Origin: Deltaproteobacteria bacterium
GTDB taxonomy: Bacteria; Myxococcota_A; UBA9042
Length of the DNA stretch: 64,000 bases
Assembly: GCA_020632665.1 (NCBI GenBank)
Contig: JACKFC010000023.1
Span: forward strand, 7,102-71,101
Reading direction: 5' to 3'
The position numbers and the translations under genes are program-made. The notes beneath the pieces are model-generated. The model was not told the origin of the DNA. It ran no database searches and saw only the letters and a program-made list of their open reading frames with translations. Positions 55,553-63,976 of the stretch are shown here, one piece after another. How positions within the stretch are numbered: position 1 is the stretch's first letter; every line of letters begins with the position of its first letter.

Positions 55553-56223
55553 GCGGCAGCCTCGTGCAGGTAGCGAAAGACGTGGAAACCGCGCTCGTGG
55601 TAGGGCTCGAGAAAGCCGCCATTCCAGCGCATCACCTCCTCGTCGGTGGTCGCGGTCACCTCGAAGCCGAATCGCTTGTAGGCTTTGGTCGCCCACGTCG
55701 CCTTGGGATGCGCCAACAAGACCATCCCGCGGTCGCCGCGCCGGACCGACTCCGCCTCTGCGAAGCGGAGCAAGGTCGGTCCGAGCCCCTTGCCCGTGTG
55801 GTCGGCGTGCACGTAGACGTAGCCCAGGTAGGAAAAGTCGCCGGCGTCTTGCAGCGTCACGGTGCCGACGACGCGGCCGCCGAGCGCTGCGACGTAGAAG
55901 TCGCGCCGGTCGAAATTCTCGCGCGCCCAGGCCAGATCGACCTCGTGCTGGTCGAGATCCTCGGGGTGGACGAAGGGCCGGTACCACGACGCCGAGGAGC
56001 GGATGATCTCGACGATGGCGGGGAGGTCGGCGCGGGTCGCCGGCCGCAGCGCGGGCGGGTCGGAAGCGACGGACTGGGGCGACGGAATCTGGGGCGACGG
56101 AAGGGTTGCTGAACGGGCGATGACGGACTCCTGGTCATGGGGTTGTTGGTTGGCCGCGAGGGCAAGGCGCACACGCGACGAGAGGCGGCCGAAAACAGCC
56201 GGGCGGCGCAGCGCGCGCACCAT
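55549..56223 (-). CDS. GNAT-family N-acetyltransferase
   Basis: A 224-residue protein. The last 170 residues form a GNAT domain: ALRPATRADLPAIVEIIRSS, VGTVTLQDAGDFSYLGYVYVHADHTGKGLGPTLLRFAE (acetyl-CoA pyrophosphate loop HTGKGLGP), ATWATKAYKRFGFE. The first 50 residues are Ser/Pro/Gln-rich and may be an untranslated extension; no better in-frame start with a clear ribosome-binding site is seen. It is coupled by overlap to the deacetylase, suggesting opposite acetylation and deacetylation of the same target. Confidence 0.8.
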   Translation of the reverse strand: MVRALRRPAVFGRLSSRVRLALAANQQPHDQESVIARSATLPSPQIPSPQSVASDPPALRPATRADLPAIVEIIRSSASWYRPFVHPEDLDQHEVDLAWARENFDRRDFYVAALGGRVVGTVTLQDAGDFSYLGYVYVHADHTGKGLGPTLLRFAEAESVRRGDRGMVLLAHPKATWATKAYKRFGFEVTATTDEEVMRWNGGFLEPYHERGFHVFRYLHEAAA

Positions 56224-56424
56224 AAATCATGAATCCACTGCAAAAGTCAAAACATAGCGCTCCGATGGGTGGGAAATCTGGTCCTGGCGACGGTCTGAGG
56301 ATCCGAAAACATGCATCGAACCGATCCACCTGTCGCAACAACGTCCACCGACGGGCACCATGCTCCGTTCCCAGCAGAGGCGCTCGCGAGCGCCGCGTTC
56401 ACCCCCACCCCCGGAGCCACCGTC

Positions 56425-57045
56425 ATGACCCAACTCACGCTCTACTACGCCCCCCGCACCCGCTCGTTCACCGCCCTGTGGTTGCTCGAAGAGCTCGGGC
56501 TGCCCTACACCCTGGAGGCCTTCAGCCTCGCCACGGGACGCCACAAACAGCCCGACTTCTTGGCGCTCAACCCGATGGGCAAGGTCCCTGTCGTGGTCCG
56601 CGACGGCGTGGCGATGTCGGAGGCCGCGGCCATCGCCATCGCCCTGGCCGACCTGCACCCCGAGGCCGGCCTGGGCGTCGGTATCGACGATCCGCTGCGC
56701 CCGGCCTGGCTGCGCTGGCATTTCTTCGCCGCGGCGATCATCGAGCCGGCGCTGATGGAGCGCTTCACCGGGGCCACGCCCAACCCGAGGACCTACGCTT
56801 GGGGCTCGTTCGACGAGATGGTCCGGGTCGCCACGGCCGGCGTGCAGGATGGTTGGCTGCTCGGCGAGCGCTTCACCAGCGCCGATATCATCACCGGCGC
56901 CGGCCTCGACTTCGGCATCAAGTTCGGCGCGATCGCGAAGGAAGGCGCGATCGCGGAGTACGTCGCGCGGCTGCGGGCCCGACCGGCCTATCAGCGCGCC
57001 TTGGCGATTGAGGCCGAGCAAGTCGCGCGGCTCCTGCCGGGTTGA
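56425..57045 (+). CDS. Glutathione S-transferase-like protein
   Basis: A 206-residue GST: N-terminal thioredoxin-like domain (LTLYYAPRTRSFTALWLLEELGLPYTLE, with the LNPMGKVPVV cis-Pro segment and EAAAIAIALADLHP for glutathione binding) and an all-helical C-domain (FTSADIITGAGLDFGI). The active-site position has Ser/Tyr (APRTRS), consistent with a beta/zeta or theta-like class. Detoxification or thiol transfer is inferred. The start at 56425 has GGAG nine bases upstream; the frame is open 38 codons further upstream. Divergent from the GNAT gene. Confidence 0.85.
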   Translation: MTQLTLYYAPRTRSFTALWLLEELGLPYTLEAFSLATGRHKQPDFLALNPMGKVPVVVRDGVAMSEAAAIAIALADLHPEAGLGVGIDDPLRPAWLRWHFFAAAIIEPALMERFTGATPNPRTYAWGSFDEMVRVATAGVQDGWLLGERFTSADIITGAGLDFGIKFGAIAKEGAIAEYVARLRARPAYQRALAIEAEQVARLLPG

Positions 57046-57127
57046 ACGTTGCGCGTTCTCCTCGCCGCTGGGCGCGACGCGAGCTGCACCGCGATGCGGG
57101 CTGCACCGCCGGCGCGAGCCCGAGCAG

Positions 57128-57292
57128 CTACCGCTGGGGCGCGGCGATCGCGGCGTTGTCGAAGGAGCAATCGCCGCCGAAGAGGCCGCGCGCGGCGCTT
57201 TGCCCCCACGGCCGCGAGAGGACGTCGGTGCCGCACGACGACAATACCGCAAGAAAGACCAGCGCAACCTTCGCGGCATCACGACCTGACAT
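57128..57292 (-). pseudogene. Remnant of a second HDAC-family gene, joined to a lipoprotein-like leader
   Basis: A 54-residue frame. Residues 26-52 (SRPWGQSAARGLFGG...NAAIAA) parallel the deacetylase segment SRPPGHHATRGLFGG...NNAAIAA encoded at about 55020-55110, with high nucleotide similarity over about 80 bases. Both frames end with the same short PQR/GQR plus stop, so the copy appears to have lost everything between the NNAAIAA segment and the GIAAGQR end by a deletion at a short shared sequence (ATCGCCGC). The first 22 residues (VALVFLAVLSSCG) look like a lipobox leader of different origin, with GGAG upstream, so a small chimeric lipoprotein cannot be excluded. Confidence 0.6.
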
Positions 57293-57479
57293 GGCTCCTC
57301 CATCCGTGAGGGCAGACGGTAGCCGTTGCGTGGCCCGCGGTCCATGGCTGGGTCGCGCGATGGCGACCGCGTGCGGCTCGATATCGTACGCGCGGGATCG
57401 GGCGAGACCGCTCCGGCTCGAGGCGCTGCGGGAGGTAGGGCCCGATACATGCAGATTGACACACTTCTGGGAGGGCGAG

Positions 57480-60074
57480 ATGCTGAGCCCGATGTGCCGT
57501 CGCCGAGCCGAACATCCCGTCTTCACACCAGTCGCCTTCATGCTCTTGCTGATCTGCGCCTCCGCGGGCTGTGGTACGGCTGCGCAGATCGGCGACGCGG
57601 CGGCGGTCGACACGGGCGCCGACGACAGTGCGCAGCGGGCCACCGGCCCGGACACGCGCCACGGCGCCGCCGACGCCGACGCCGACGCAGGCGAGGAGCA
57701 GCTCCCGGATGGCGTCCGGCGCGCCGCGGACGCGCCATCACGCGACGACGCCGCGGTCGGAGCTGACCAGACTTCTGGCGGCGATGGCGACCTGGACGGC
57801 TCCGTCGTGGCCGACGCCACAGACGCCGCGGACACCACAGGCGCCGCAGACGCCACAGACGCCGTCCTGGTCGATGGAAGTGAGACGGACGTCGGGGAAG
57901 GCGGCGCAGATGGCAGTACGGACACGGCGGCACCGCTCGACGTCGGCGCAGATGGGGGAGACGGCGAGGTCGCGGACGATGCAGAGGCGAACGGCGACGC
58001 TGCCGACGCTGCCGATGCTGCCGATGCTGCCGATGCTGCCGATGCTGCCGATGCTGCCGATGCTGCCGATGCTGCCGATGCTGCCGACTCTGGCGACACC
58101 GGCGACCCCTTCAGCGGTCTCTTCCCTCCGGAGCTACCCACCTATGCCGAGGCGATCGCCTTCGGAGAGAAGCCAACGATCGACAAGGACGCGGTGCTGG
58201 CCCCGCCGGGTGCGTTGCCGGTGCCCTCGCCGGCGACCGGGAGCTTCGTCGACGTGAGCGCGAAGCTTCCGCTCGGTGCGCTCGGAGTCGATGTCGGCAC
58301 GCCACTCGACGTGCCGGACGGGAGTGCGGCGATGGCGCTCGACGCCGACAACGACGGCGATCTCGACCTCTTCGTCGTCGATGGACTCGGCCACCTCGTG
58401 CTGCTGAGCAAGACAGGCCCACCGGGCAGCTGGAGCTTCGAGGCCAAGGTCTTGCTCGACGCCAAGCCGGGTACCTCGACGCTGGCGGCGATCGAGCTGG
58501 ACGGCGATCCCTACCCGGAGATCTTCGCCCTCGGTGGCGAGCAACGGGTGCTGGATCGCGACGCTTCTGGGGTGTGGAAGGACATCACGGCCGACACGGG
58601 GATACCCCTGCCGAAGTCGACGCCGCCGGGCTGCGTAGTCGCAGACTTCGACAATGACGGCCTGCTCGACCTCGGCCTCACCTCGTACCAATGTGGTGGC
58701 ATTGGCGACGCTCTCATCGTCCTACAACAGCGCGGCGACGGCACGTTCACCGAGGCAGGCACGGCGCTCGGGCTGGGCTACAAGGGCGTCGGTTGGGTCG
58801 CAACGAGCAGCGACCTCGACCTCGATGGCGAACCCGAGGTGCTGGTCGGCACGGAGTCGTGCGATCCGATGGGCGCCTCACAGCGCTTCCGCAACCTCGG
58901 CCCGGACGTCTCTCCGCGCTACGACCTGCAAGGCTTCACGCGGCCGTTCAGCGCCCCAGGCCCCCTATTCGGTTCCCCGATGGGGATTGCAACCGGTGAC
59001 ATCAACGGCGACGGCACTCCCGATATCCTCGCTACCGAGATCGAGCTGCGCGACTGCAAGTATCCGGCCTGCAAGCTGGCCACGCTGCCGACCGCGCCTT
59101 CGTGGCTGCATTTCGAGGCGAGCACGCACCTGCTGCTGAGCCAACCCGGAGGCGGGCACGCCCCCGTGGGCCTGCCGGCGGGGCTGTGGAACGGGTGGAA
59201 CAAGGCGGGCGAGCGGATGGTCGGATGGACGCCTGCGATCGCCGACTTCGACCATGACGGCCACCAAGACCTGCTCATCAGCCACGGCTACGACTTCACC
59301 GATTGGGCCAACTTCGGCCTCGCCGCAGGCCGTCCGGAGCTCTATCGCAACGACGGGACGCAACACTTTGCCGATGTCAGCGGCGCCTGGGGCCTACCGG
59401 CCGAGCATCCGGGCCGCTCGCTGGTGGTGGCCGACCTCGACGCGGACGGCGATCTCGACATCTTCCTCGGCGGCCAGGCGGTGCCGCCGAGGATCTTGCG
59501 CAACGACCTCGCCCACGGCGGCGCGGACCTCTGGGTCACGCTGCGCGGGACGACCAGCAACGCCTGGGGCGTCGGCGCCCGGTTGGAGCTGAAGACGACG
59601 CAGCGGACCATCTCGACCGAGATCTCCACCGGCGGCGCCATGCAGACGATCCGTACACCGCGCGCCCACTTCGCGTTGCGCAAAGCGGAATCGCCGGTCG
59701 CGTTGACCGTACACTGGCCGAGCGGATGGGTGAGCCAGGTCGAGAAGCCGGCGCTCGGCGGTCACGTCGTCGAGGAGCCGGCGCTGGTGACGCTCTCGAC
59801 CCGCACCAGTCCTGGCGGGAGCGTGCCGGTCGAAGTCGTCGCGCACGCCCGTAACGCCGACGGATCGCTCTTGGGCAAGCAGGCGAGCTGCACCATCACG
59901 CTCGCCAAAGGCTCCCCCGGTGGCTTCACGAGCGCGACGGCCTGCGACGCCAAGGGCAGCTGCAAGCGGACCTTCGGCGCAGCACAGGGCACGAGCTTCT
60001 CCGGCGGCCAGGCTGTCATCGTGGTGAGCTGCGAAGGCACGACCTGGAAGGTCCGGCCGCGGATCTGGCTATGA
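57480..60074 (+). CDS. Lipoprotein with FG-GAP/VCBS repeats and an ASPIC/UnbV domain
   Basis: An 864-residue lipoprotein: signal peptide with lipobox ASAGC, then a long Asp/Ala/Thr tether ending in (DAA)10. Six or more FG-GAP-type Ca-binding blades (DADNDGDLDLFVVD, DFDNDGLLDLGL, DINGDGTPDILATE, DFDHDGHQDLLISHG, DLDADGDLDIFLGG) build a beta-propeller (about 285-670). An ASPIC/UnbV domain follows (about 683-765). The last 100 residues have Cys in a secreted pattern. The start MLSPMCRRRAEH at 57480 has GGGAGGGCGAG upstream. Likely a cell-surface binding protein; the ligand is unknown. The next lipoprotein starts before this one ends. Confidence 0.85.
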   Translation: MLSPMCRRRAEHPVFTPVAFMLLLICASAGCGTAAQIGDAAAVDTGADDSAQRATGPDTRHGAADADADAGEEQLPDGVRRAADAPSRDDAAVGADQTSGGDGDLDGSVVADATDAADTTGAADATDAVLVDGSETDVGEGGADGSTDTAAPLDVGADGGDGEVADDAEANGDAADAADAADAADAADAADAADAADAADAADSGDTGDPFSGLFPPELPTYAEAIAFGEKPTIDKDAVLAPPGALPVPSPATGSFVDVSAKLPLGALGVDVGTPLDVPDGSAAMALDADNDGDLDLFVVDGLGHLVLLSKTGPPGSWSFEAKVLLDAKPGTSTLAAIELDGDPYPEIFALGGEQRVLDRDASGVWKDITADTGIPLPKSTPPGCVVADFDNDGLLDLGLTSYQCGGIGDALIVLQQRGDGTFTEAGTALGLGYKGVGWVATSSDLDLDGEPEVLVGTESCDPMGASQRFRNLGPDVSPRYDLQGFTRPFSAPGPLFGSPMGIATGDINGDGTPDILATEIELRDCKYPACKLATLPTAPSWLHFEASTHLLLSQPGGGHAPVGLPAGLWNGWNKAGERMVGWTPAIADFDHDGHQDLLISHGYDFTDWANFGLAAGRPELYRNDGTQHFADVSGAWGLPAEHPGRSLVVADLDADGDLDIFLGGQAVPPRILRNDLAHGGADLWVTLRGTTSNAWGVGARLELKTTQRTISTEISTGGAMQTIRTPRAHFALRKAESPVALTVHWPSGWVSQVEKPALGGHVVEEPALVTLSTRTSPGGSVPVEVVAHARNADGSLLGKQASCTITLAKGSPGGFTSATACDAKGSCKRTFGAAQGTSFSGGQAVIVVSCEGTTWKVRPRIWL
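57996..58085 (+). repeat. Ten 9-base tandem repeats (DAA tether)
   Basis: GA(C/T)GCTGCC repeated ten times without a break, encoding ten Asp-Ala-Ala units in the tether of the FG-GAP lipoprotein. In frame, so copy-number changes keep the reading frame. Confidence 0.9.
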
Positions 60075-60892
60075 CCCGGCACCGCGACACCAGGACGCGC
60101 GGCGCTGCGTGGTTCGCCGCGGCGACGTTGCTGCTCGCCACGGCGCTGGCCGCGGGCTGCGCAGGTGCAGGCGGCGCGGCAGGGGCGTCGCAGGCGAAGG
60201 ACGAGAACGACGGCGGGCACATCGCAGCGCGAGGCGAGGAGGGAGCCGGCGGTGAAGACAGCGTGGCCTCCGACGGAACCGCCCCGGAGGTCCTCCCATC
60301 CGCCGATGTCGACGCGACAGGGGCCGGTGACGCTACTGCGGAGGACGCGGATGGGACGGCGCACGGTGACGCCGACGTCGCCGCCACGCTGCCAGACGAC
60401 GGGCCCGCCACGCGAGCACCGATCGAGAAGATCGCCTTCGGCGGTGATTTCGTGCCATTCGTGATGACGAACTCCGCCGACGGAGCAGACATCGTCGAGT
60501 TCGCGTCGAAGGGACCGACATCGCTGAAGCTGATCTACGGTCCGCAGGGGGGCCACCACGTGTGGATCACCACGTGCGTTCCGCAGCTCGTCACCGGACC
60601 GATCTCGGTCGCGTTCGGACTGCGCGACATGGAGACGGGCGAGCTCCACGCGCCGAGTCCCGTGAAATTGAAGACTTGGCACAAGAACCTCACGGCAGTG
60701 CCCGGGTACCGCTGTCGAGGGCCGCTCGCCCTCTACGTCAGCTGCCCATGCGCCATCGACGGCAGACCCCTCCGCCTCGAAGTCGAGCTCGAGGGCGCGG
60801 AGGGCAAGCACGCGTGGCTGACGGCACCCGTCGTCGCGGTGCACGGCGACACCCCCTGCGAAGCGCCGCTGAGCCCGGACTGCGTCGAGTAG
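60071..60892 (+). CDS. Lipoprotein of unknown function
   Basis: A 273-residue lipoprotein (lipobox ALAAGC near residue 30) with an Asp/Ala/Glu-rich tether to about residue 115, then a compact beta domain (IEKIAFGGDFVPFVM ... GPQGGHHVWITTCVPQL ... GYRCRGPLALYVSCPCAI), with three or four cysteines that may form disulfides. No family recognised. It overlaps the end of the FG-GAP lipoprotein gene by four bases (ATGA), so the two are coupled and may act together at the surface. Confidence 0.7.
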   Translation: MTRHRDTRTRGAAWFAAATLLLATALAAGCAGAGGAAGASQAKDENDGGHIAARGEEGAGGEDSVASDGTAPEVLPSADVDATGAGDATAEDADGTAHGDADVAATLPDDGPATRAPIEKIAFGGDFVPFVMTNSADGADIVEFASKGPTSLKLIYGPQGGHHVWITTCVPQLVTGPISVAFGLRDMETGELHAPSPVKLKTWHKNLTAVPGYRCRGPLALYVSCPCAIDGRPLRLEVELEGAEGKHAWLTAPVVAVHGDTPCEAPLSPDCVE

Positions 60893-60922
60893 CGCCGATT
60901 CTTCCCGGGATCGTGATGCCGA

Positions 60923-61828
60923 TCAGAGCGCGGCGGGGGACAGCGCGACCGCCGTCTCGGCCAGCAGCGCCAGCGCCTCCTCGCGTGGGTAGCCCTGCCG
61001 GGCGACGAGCACCACTTCGCGCGGCGGCGCCGGCGAGAGCGGCCGCAGCGTCAGGCCAGCCGCATCGACGCTGGAGGCCGCGCTGCTCGGCAGTACGGTC
61101 ACGCCCAACCCGGCGCGCACCATGTGCAGGATGGTCGGCAACGAGGTGCCGCGCAGCACGCGCGCCGCCGCGCCGGGGTTGTGGATCTCGCGTTGCAGCT
61201 CCGGGCAGGCCTGCAGGACGTGGTCGCGCAGGCAGTTGCCCGGCGTGAGCATCAAGACCGTCTGCGCGGCGAGCTCGGCCGGCGTCACGCTCGGCCGCTC
61301 GGCGAAGGCGTGGGCAGGCGGCGCGGCCACCAGCATCGGCTCGCGGTAGAGCGTGCGGGCGTGCAGGCCCGGCTCGTCGATGGGCGCCGCGGCGACGACG
61401 GCGTCGAGCTCGCCGCGGCGTACGTTGGCGAGCAGGTCCAGGGTCATGCCCTCTTCGAGCAGCAGCGGCAGCTGCGGCGCGCGGGCGGCGATGGCGGGCA
61501 TCCAGGCCGGCAGCAGGTAGGGCACCACCGTGTGGATCAGGCCGATCCGCAGCGGTGCTGCGAGCGGATCGCGCCCCGCCTCTGCGACCTGGCGCACGAC
61601 GTCGGCGGCCTCGAGCGCCCGCAGCGCCGCGTCGATCACCGCCTGGCCGACAAAAGTCGGCGTGACCTCTCCGCTGCCGCGCTCGAAGAGCGCCACCCCG
61701 AGCTCGTCCTCGAGCTTGCGCACCGCCGTCGAGAGCGCCGGTTGGCTGACGAAGCAGGCCGCTGCAGCCCGGCCGAAGTGCCGCTCGCGCTCCACCGCGA
61801 CCACGTATTCGAGCTCCCGTAGCGTCAT
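60923..61828 (-). CDS. oxyR: Peroxide-sensing LysR-family regulator OxyR
   Basis: A 301-residue LysR-type regulator. N-terminal winged helix (LRELEYVVAVERERHFGRAAAACFVSQPALS). The redox pair is present: GNCLRDHVLQAC matches the E. coli C199-x8-C208 spacing exactly, with the conserved CLRD. So this is OxyR rather than a general LysR protein. It activates peroxide-defence genes when the disulfide forms. It begins 24 bases after the KatG-like gene and is probably in the same transcript; no separate promoter is apparent. The Cys motif makes the call strong. Confidence 0.92.
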   Translation of the reverse strand: MTLRELEYVVAVERERHFGRAAAACFVSQPALSTAVRKLEDELGVALFERGSGEVTPTFVGQAVIDAALRALEAADVVRQVAEAGRDPLAAPLRIGLIHTVVPYLLPAWMPAIAARAPQLPLLLEEGMTLDLLANVRRGELDAVVAAAPIDEPGLHARTLYREPMLVAAPPAHAFAERPSVTPAELAAQTVLMLTPGNCLRDHVLQACPELQREIHNPGAAARVLRGTSLPTILHMVRAGLGVTVLPSSAASSVDAAGLTLRPLSPAPPREVVLVARQGYPREEALALLAETAVALSPAAL

Positions 61829-61852
61829 GCCCCCTCCGTCGACGGCCCCGCC

Positions 61853-62947
61853 TCAGCGCAGATCGAAGCGGTCGAGCTGCATCACCTTGGCGAACGCCGT
61901 GACGAACGTTCGCACGAAATCGGCCTCGCCGTCGGCACTCGCGTAGACCTCGCAGATGGCCCGGAGCTGCGCGTTGCTGCCGAAGACCAGGTCTGCGCGC
62001 GTGGCGGTCCAGCGTGGCGCGCCGGTGCTGCGGTCACGGCCTTCGTACACGCCCACCTCGGCCCGGCTCGGCGCCCAGACGGTGCCCATATCGAGCAGGT
62101 GGACGAAAAAGTCGTGGCCGAGCACACCCGGGCGCGTCGTCAGCCGGCCGTGCCCACTCGCCTCGACGCCGACGCCGATGCCGCGCAGGCCGCCGACCAG
62201 GGCCGTCATCTCCGGCGCCGAGAGCCCGAGCAGCAGCGCCTTGTCGAGCAGCAGGTGCTCGGCGTGCGCGGCGAGCCCGGACGCGGCGTAGTTGCGGAAG
62301 CCGTCGGCCCGGGGTTCGAGCACCGCGAATGAGGCGACGTCGGTCTGCTCGGCGCTGGCGTCGGTGCGTCCGGGGCGGAAGGGCACCTCCACGGCGCGAC
62401 CGGCCGCGCGCGCCGCCTGCTCGACGCCGACGACGCCGCCCAAGACGATGAGGTCGGCGAGCGAGATGCGCTTGCCGTCGGTGCGGCCGGCGGCGAAGTC
62501 GGCAGCGATGGCCTCGAGCGTCTGCAGCACGCGCCGCAGCCGCGCAGGCTCGTTGACGGCCCAATCCTTCTGCGGCGCCAAGCGAATGCGGGCACCGTTT
62601 GCGCCGCCGCGCTTGTCCGAACCGCGGAAGGTCGACGCCGAGGCCCAGGCGGTGCCGACCAAATCGGCGACCGAGAGGTCGGCATCCTGCAGCCGCTGCT
62701 TCAGGTCGGCGATCTCGGCCTGCTCGACCAGCGGATGATCGACCTCCGGCAGCGGGTCCTGCCAAATCAGCACTTCGTCCGGCACCTCCGGCCCGAGGTA
62801 GCGCGCACGCGGGCCCATGTCGCGGTGGGTGAGCTTGAACCAGGCGCGGCCGAAGGCGTCGGCGAAGGCGTCGGGATCGGCGAGGAAGCGCCGCGAGATG
62901 GCCTCGTAGGCGGGGTCGAAGCGCAGCGCCAGGTCGGTGGTCAGCAT
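61853..62947 (-). CDS. Catalase-peroxidase KatG, C-terminal domain only
   Basis: A 364-residue protein that starts where the C-terminal half of KatG starts: MLTTDLALRFDPAYEAISRRFL, then WFKLTHRDMGPRARYLGPEVP and ASASTFRGSDKRGGANGARIRLAPQKDW, DLIVLGGVVGVEQAA, and a late LLDMGTVWAPS segment. The N-terminal haem domain (with the distal Arg-Trp-His and the Met-Tyr-Trp adduct) is absent, and the 116 bases upstream do not encode it. The C-terminal domain of KatG does not bind haem, but is needed for correct folding of the active site. So this is either a truncated gene or a stand-alone domain used with another KatG. It precedes oxyR. Confidence 0.85.
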   Translation of the reverse strand: MLTTDLALRFDPAYEAISRRFLADPDAFADAFGRAWFKLTHRDMGPRARYLGPEVPDEVLIWQDPLPEVDHPLVEQAEIADLKQRLQDADLSVADLVGTAWASASTFRGSDKRGGANGARIRLAPQKDWAVNEPARLRRVLQTLEAIAADFAAGRTDGKRISLADLIVLGGVVGVEQAARAAGRAVEVPFRPGRTDASAEQTDVASFAVLEPRADGFRNYAASGLAAHAEHLLLDKALLLGLSAPEMTALVGGLRGIGVGVEASGHGRLTTRPGVLGHDFFVHLLDMGTVWAPSRAEVGVYEGRDRSTGAPRWTATRADLVFGSNAQLRAICEVYASADGEADFVRTFVTAFAKVMQLDRFDLR

Positions 62948-63063
62948 CGTCGGGCGGTGTGCCGAACGCCTGATGCAGCGAAGCTAGGGAGGACGAACCG
63001 AAAACTCCATTCGATTGTCTTGTCTGAACCGATAACGTTCGTCTATGACGACGCAGCGCCGGG

Positions 63064-63927
63064 CTAGCGCGGCAGCGACCAGCCCCAGGCCGGGCGGGTC
63101 GCCCAGAGGGTGGCGAAGACCATCGCCGGGACGCGTTTGCCCTTGCTCCAGAGGAATTTCGTCTGCGCCTGCAGGAAGGGGCGGCTGAGGAAGGCGTCGG
63201 CGATCTGCTTCGACTCATCGGCGTTGGCGGCGAGCAGCTCGGCCCGCGTACTCGGCCCGCGGTAGCGCCGCAGGGGACCTCCGGCGCGCGCTTCGTCGGC
63301 GAGCGCCCGCGCCCGCGCCTTCGCCGTCGGCAACAGCGCGACAGCCTCGACCACGCCGTCGATCAGGCCCGATTCGGCGGCCTCTTCCGCGGTCGGCTTC
63401 CAGCCTTCGGCGCCCAACATCCGCTCGGCCTGCGCCGCGCCCATCACGCGCGGAAAGACGACGCTGGAGCAGCCTTCGGGCGGCACCGAGAGCGCGGCGA
63501 AGGGGGTCGAAAACGTCGCGGCGGGCGCGGCGAGGACGACGTCGCAGAGCGTCGCGGTCGTCACGGCGGCGCCGATGGCCGGCCCGTTGACCGCGGCGAC
63601 GATGGGCTTGGGGTATTCGATGAAGAGATCGAAGAGCGCCTGGTTGTTGCTGCGGATCCGCTCGTGGACCTCGGCGGGCGGGCCGAGCTGCAGCGTGCCG
63701 CTCAGGTTCACCCCAGCGCAGTAGTAGCGGCCGGTGCCGGTGAGCACGACCGCCTCGGTCTCGGGATCGCTCGCGGCATCGGCGAGCGCGGCGCGCAACG
63801 CGAGCATCATCTCGACGGTCCAGCCGTTCAGGCTGCGGGCGCGGTTCATCGTCAGGGTGGTGACGCCGTCTTGCTTGCTGACCAGGACCGGGGCGCGGCC
63901 GTCGGTGGAGTTCGTGGGTCGTGGCAT
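63064..63927 (-). CDS. Enoyl-CoA hydratase/delta3-delta2-enoyl-CoA isomerase family protein
   Basis: A 287-residue crotonase-fold protein. Segments: VVLTGTGRYYCAGVNLSG (oxyanion-hole loop), PKPIVAAVNGPAIGAAVTTATLCDVVLA, and TFSTPFAALSVPPEGCSSVVFPRVMG, the last with the Glu typical of peroxisomal-type enoyl-CoA isomerases (PPEGCSS). It acts on unsaturated fatty acyl-CoA in beta-oxidation. The start is ATG at 63927 with GGAG upstream. Isomerase is favoured over hydratase. Other beta-oxidation genes may lie beyond the window. Confidence 0.85.
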   Translation of the reverse strand: MPRPTNSTDGRAPVLVSKQDGVTTLTMNRARSLNGWTVEMMLALRAALADAASDPETEAVVLTGTGRYYCAGVNLSGTLQLGPPAEVHERIRSNNQALFDLFIEYPKPIVAAVNGPAIGAAVTTATLCDVVLAAPAATFSTPFAALSVPPEGCSSVVFPRVMGAAQAERMLGAEGWKPTAEEAAESGLIDGVVEAVALLPTAKARARALADEARAGGPLRRYRGPSTRAELLAANADESKQIADAFLSRPFLQAQTKFLWSKGKRVPAMVFATLWATRPAWGWSLPR

Positions 63928-63976
63928 GGGGAGGGCTCCTGAATCGGGCGAGAGTGAAGGTAGCGACAGCGGGCGC

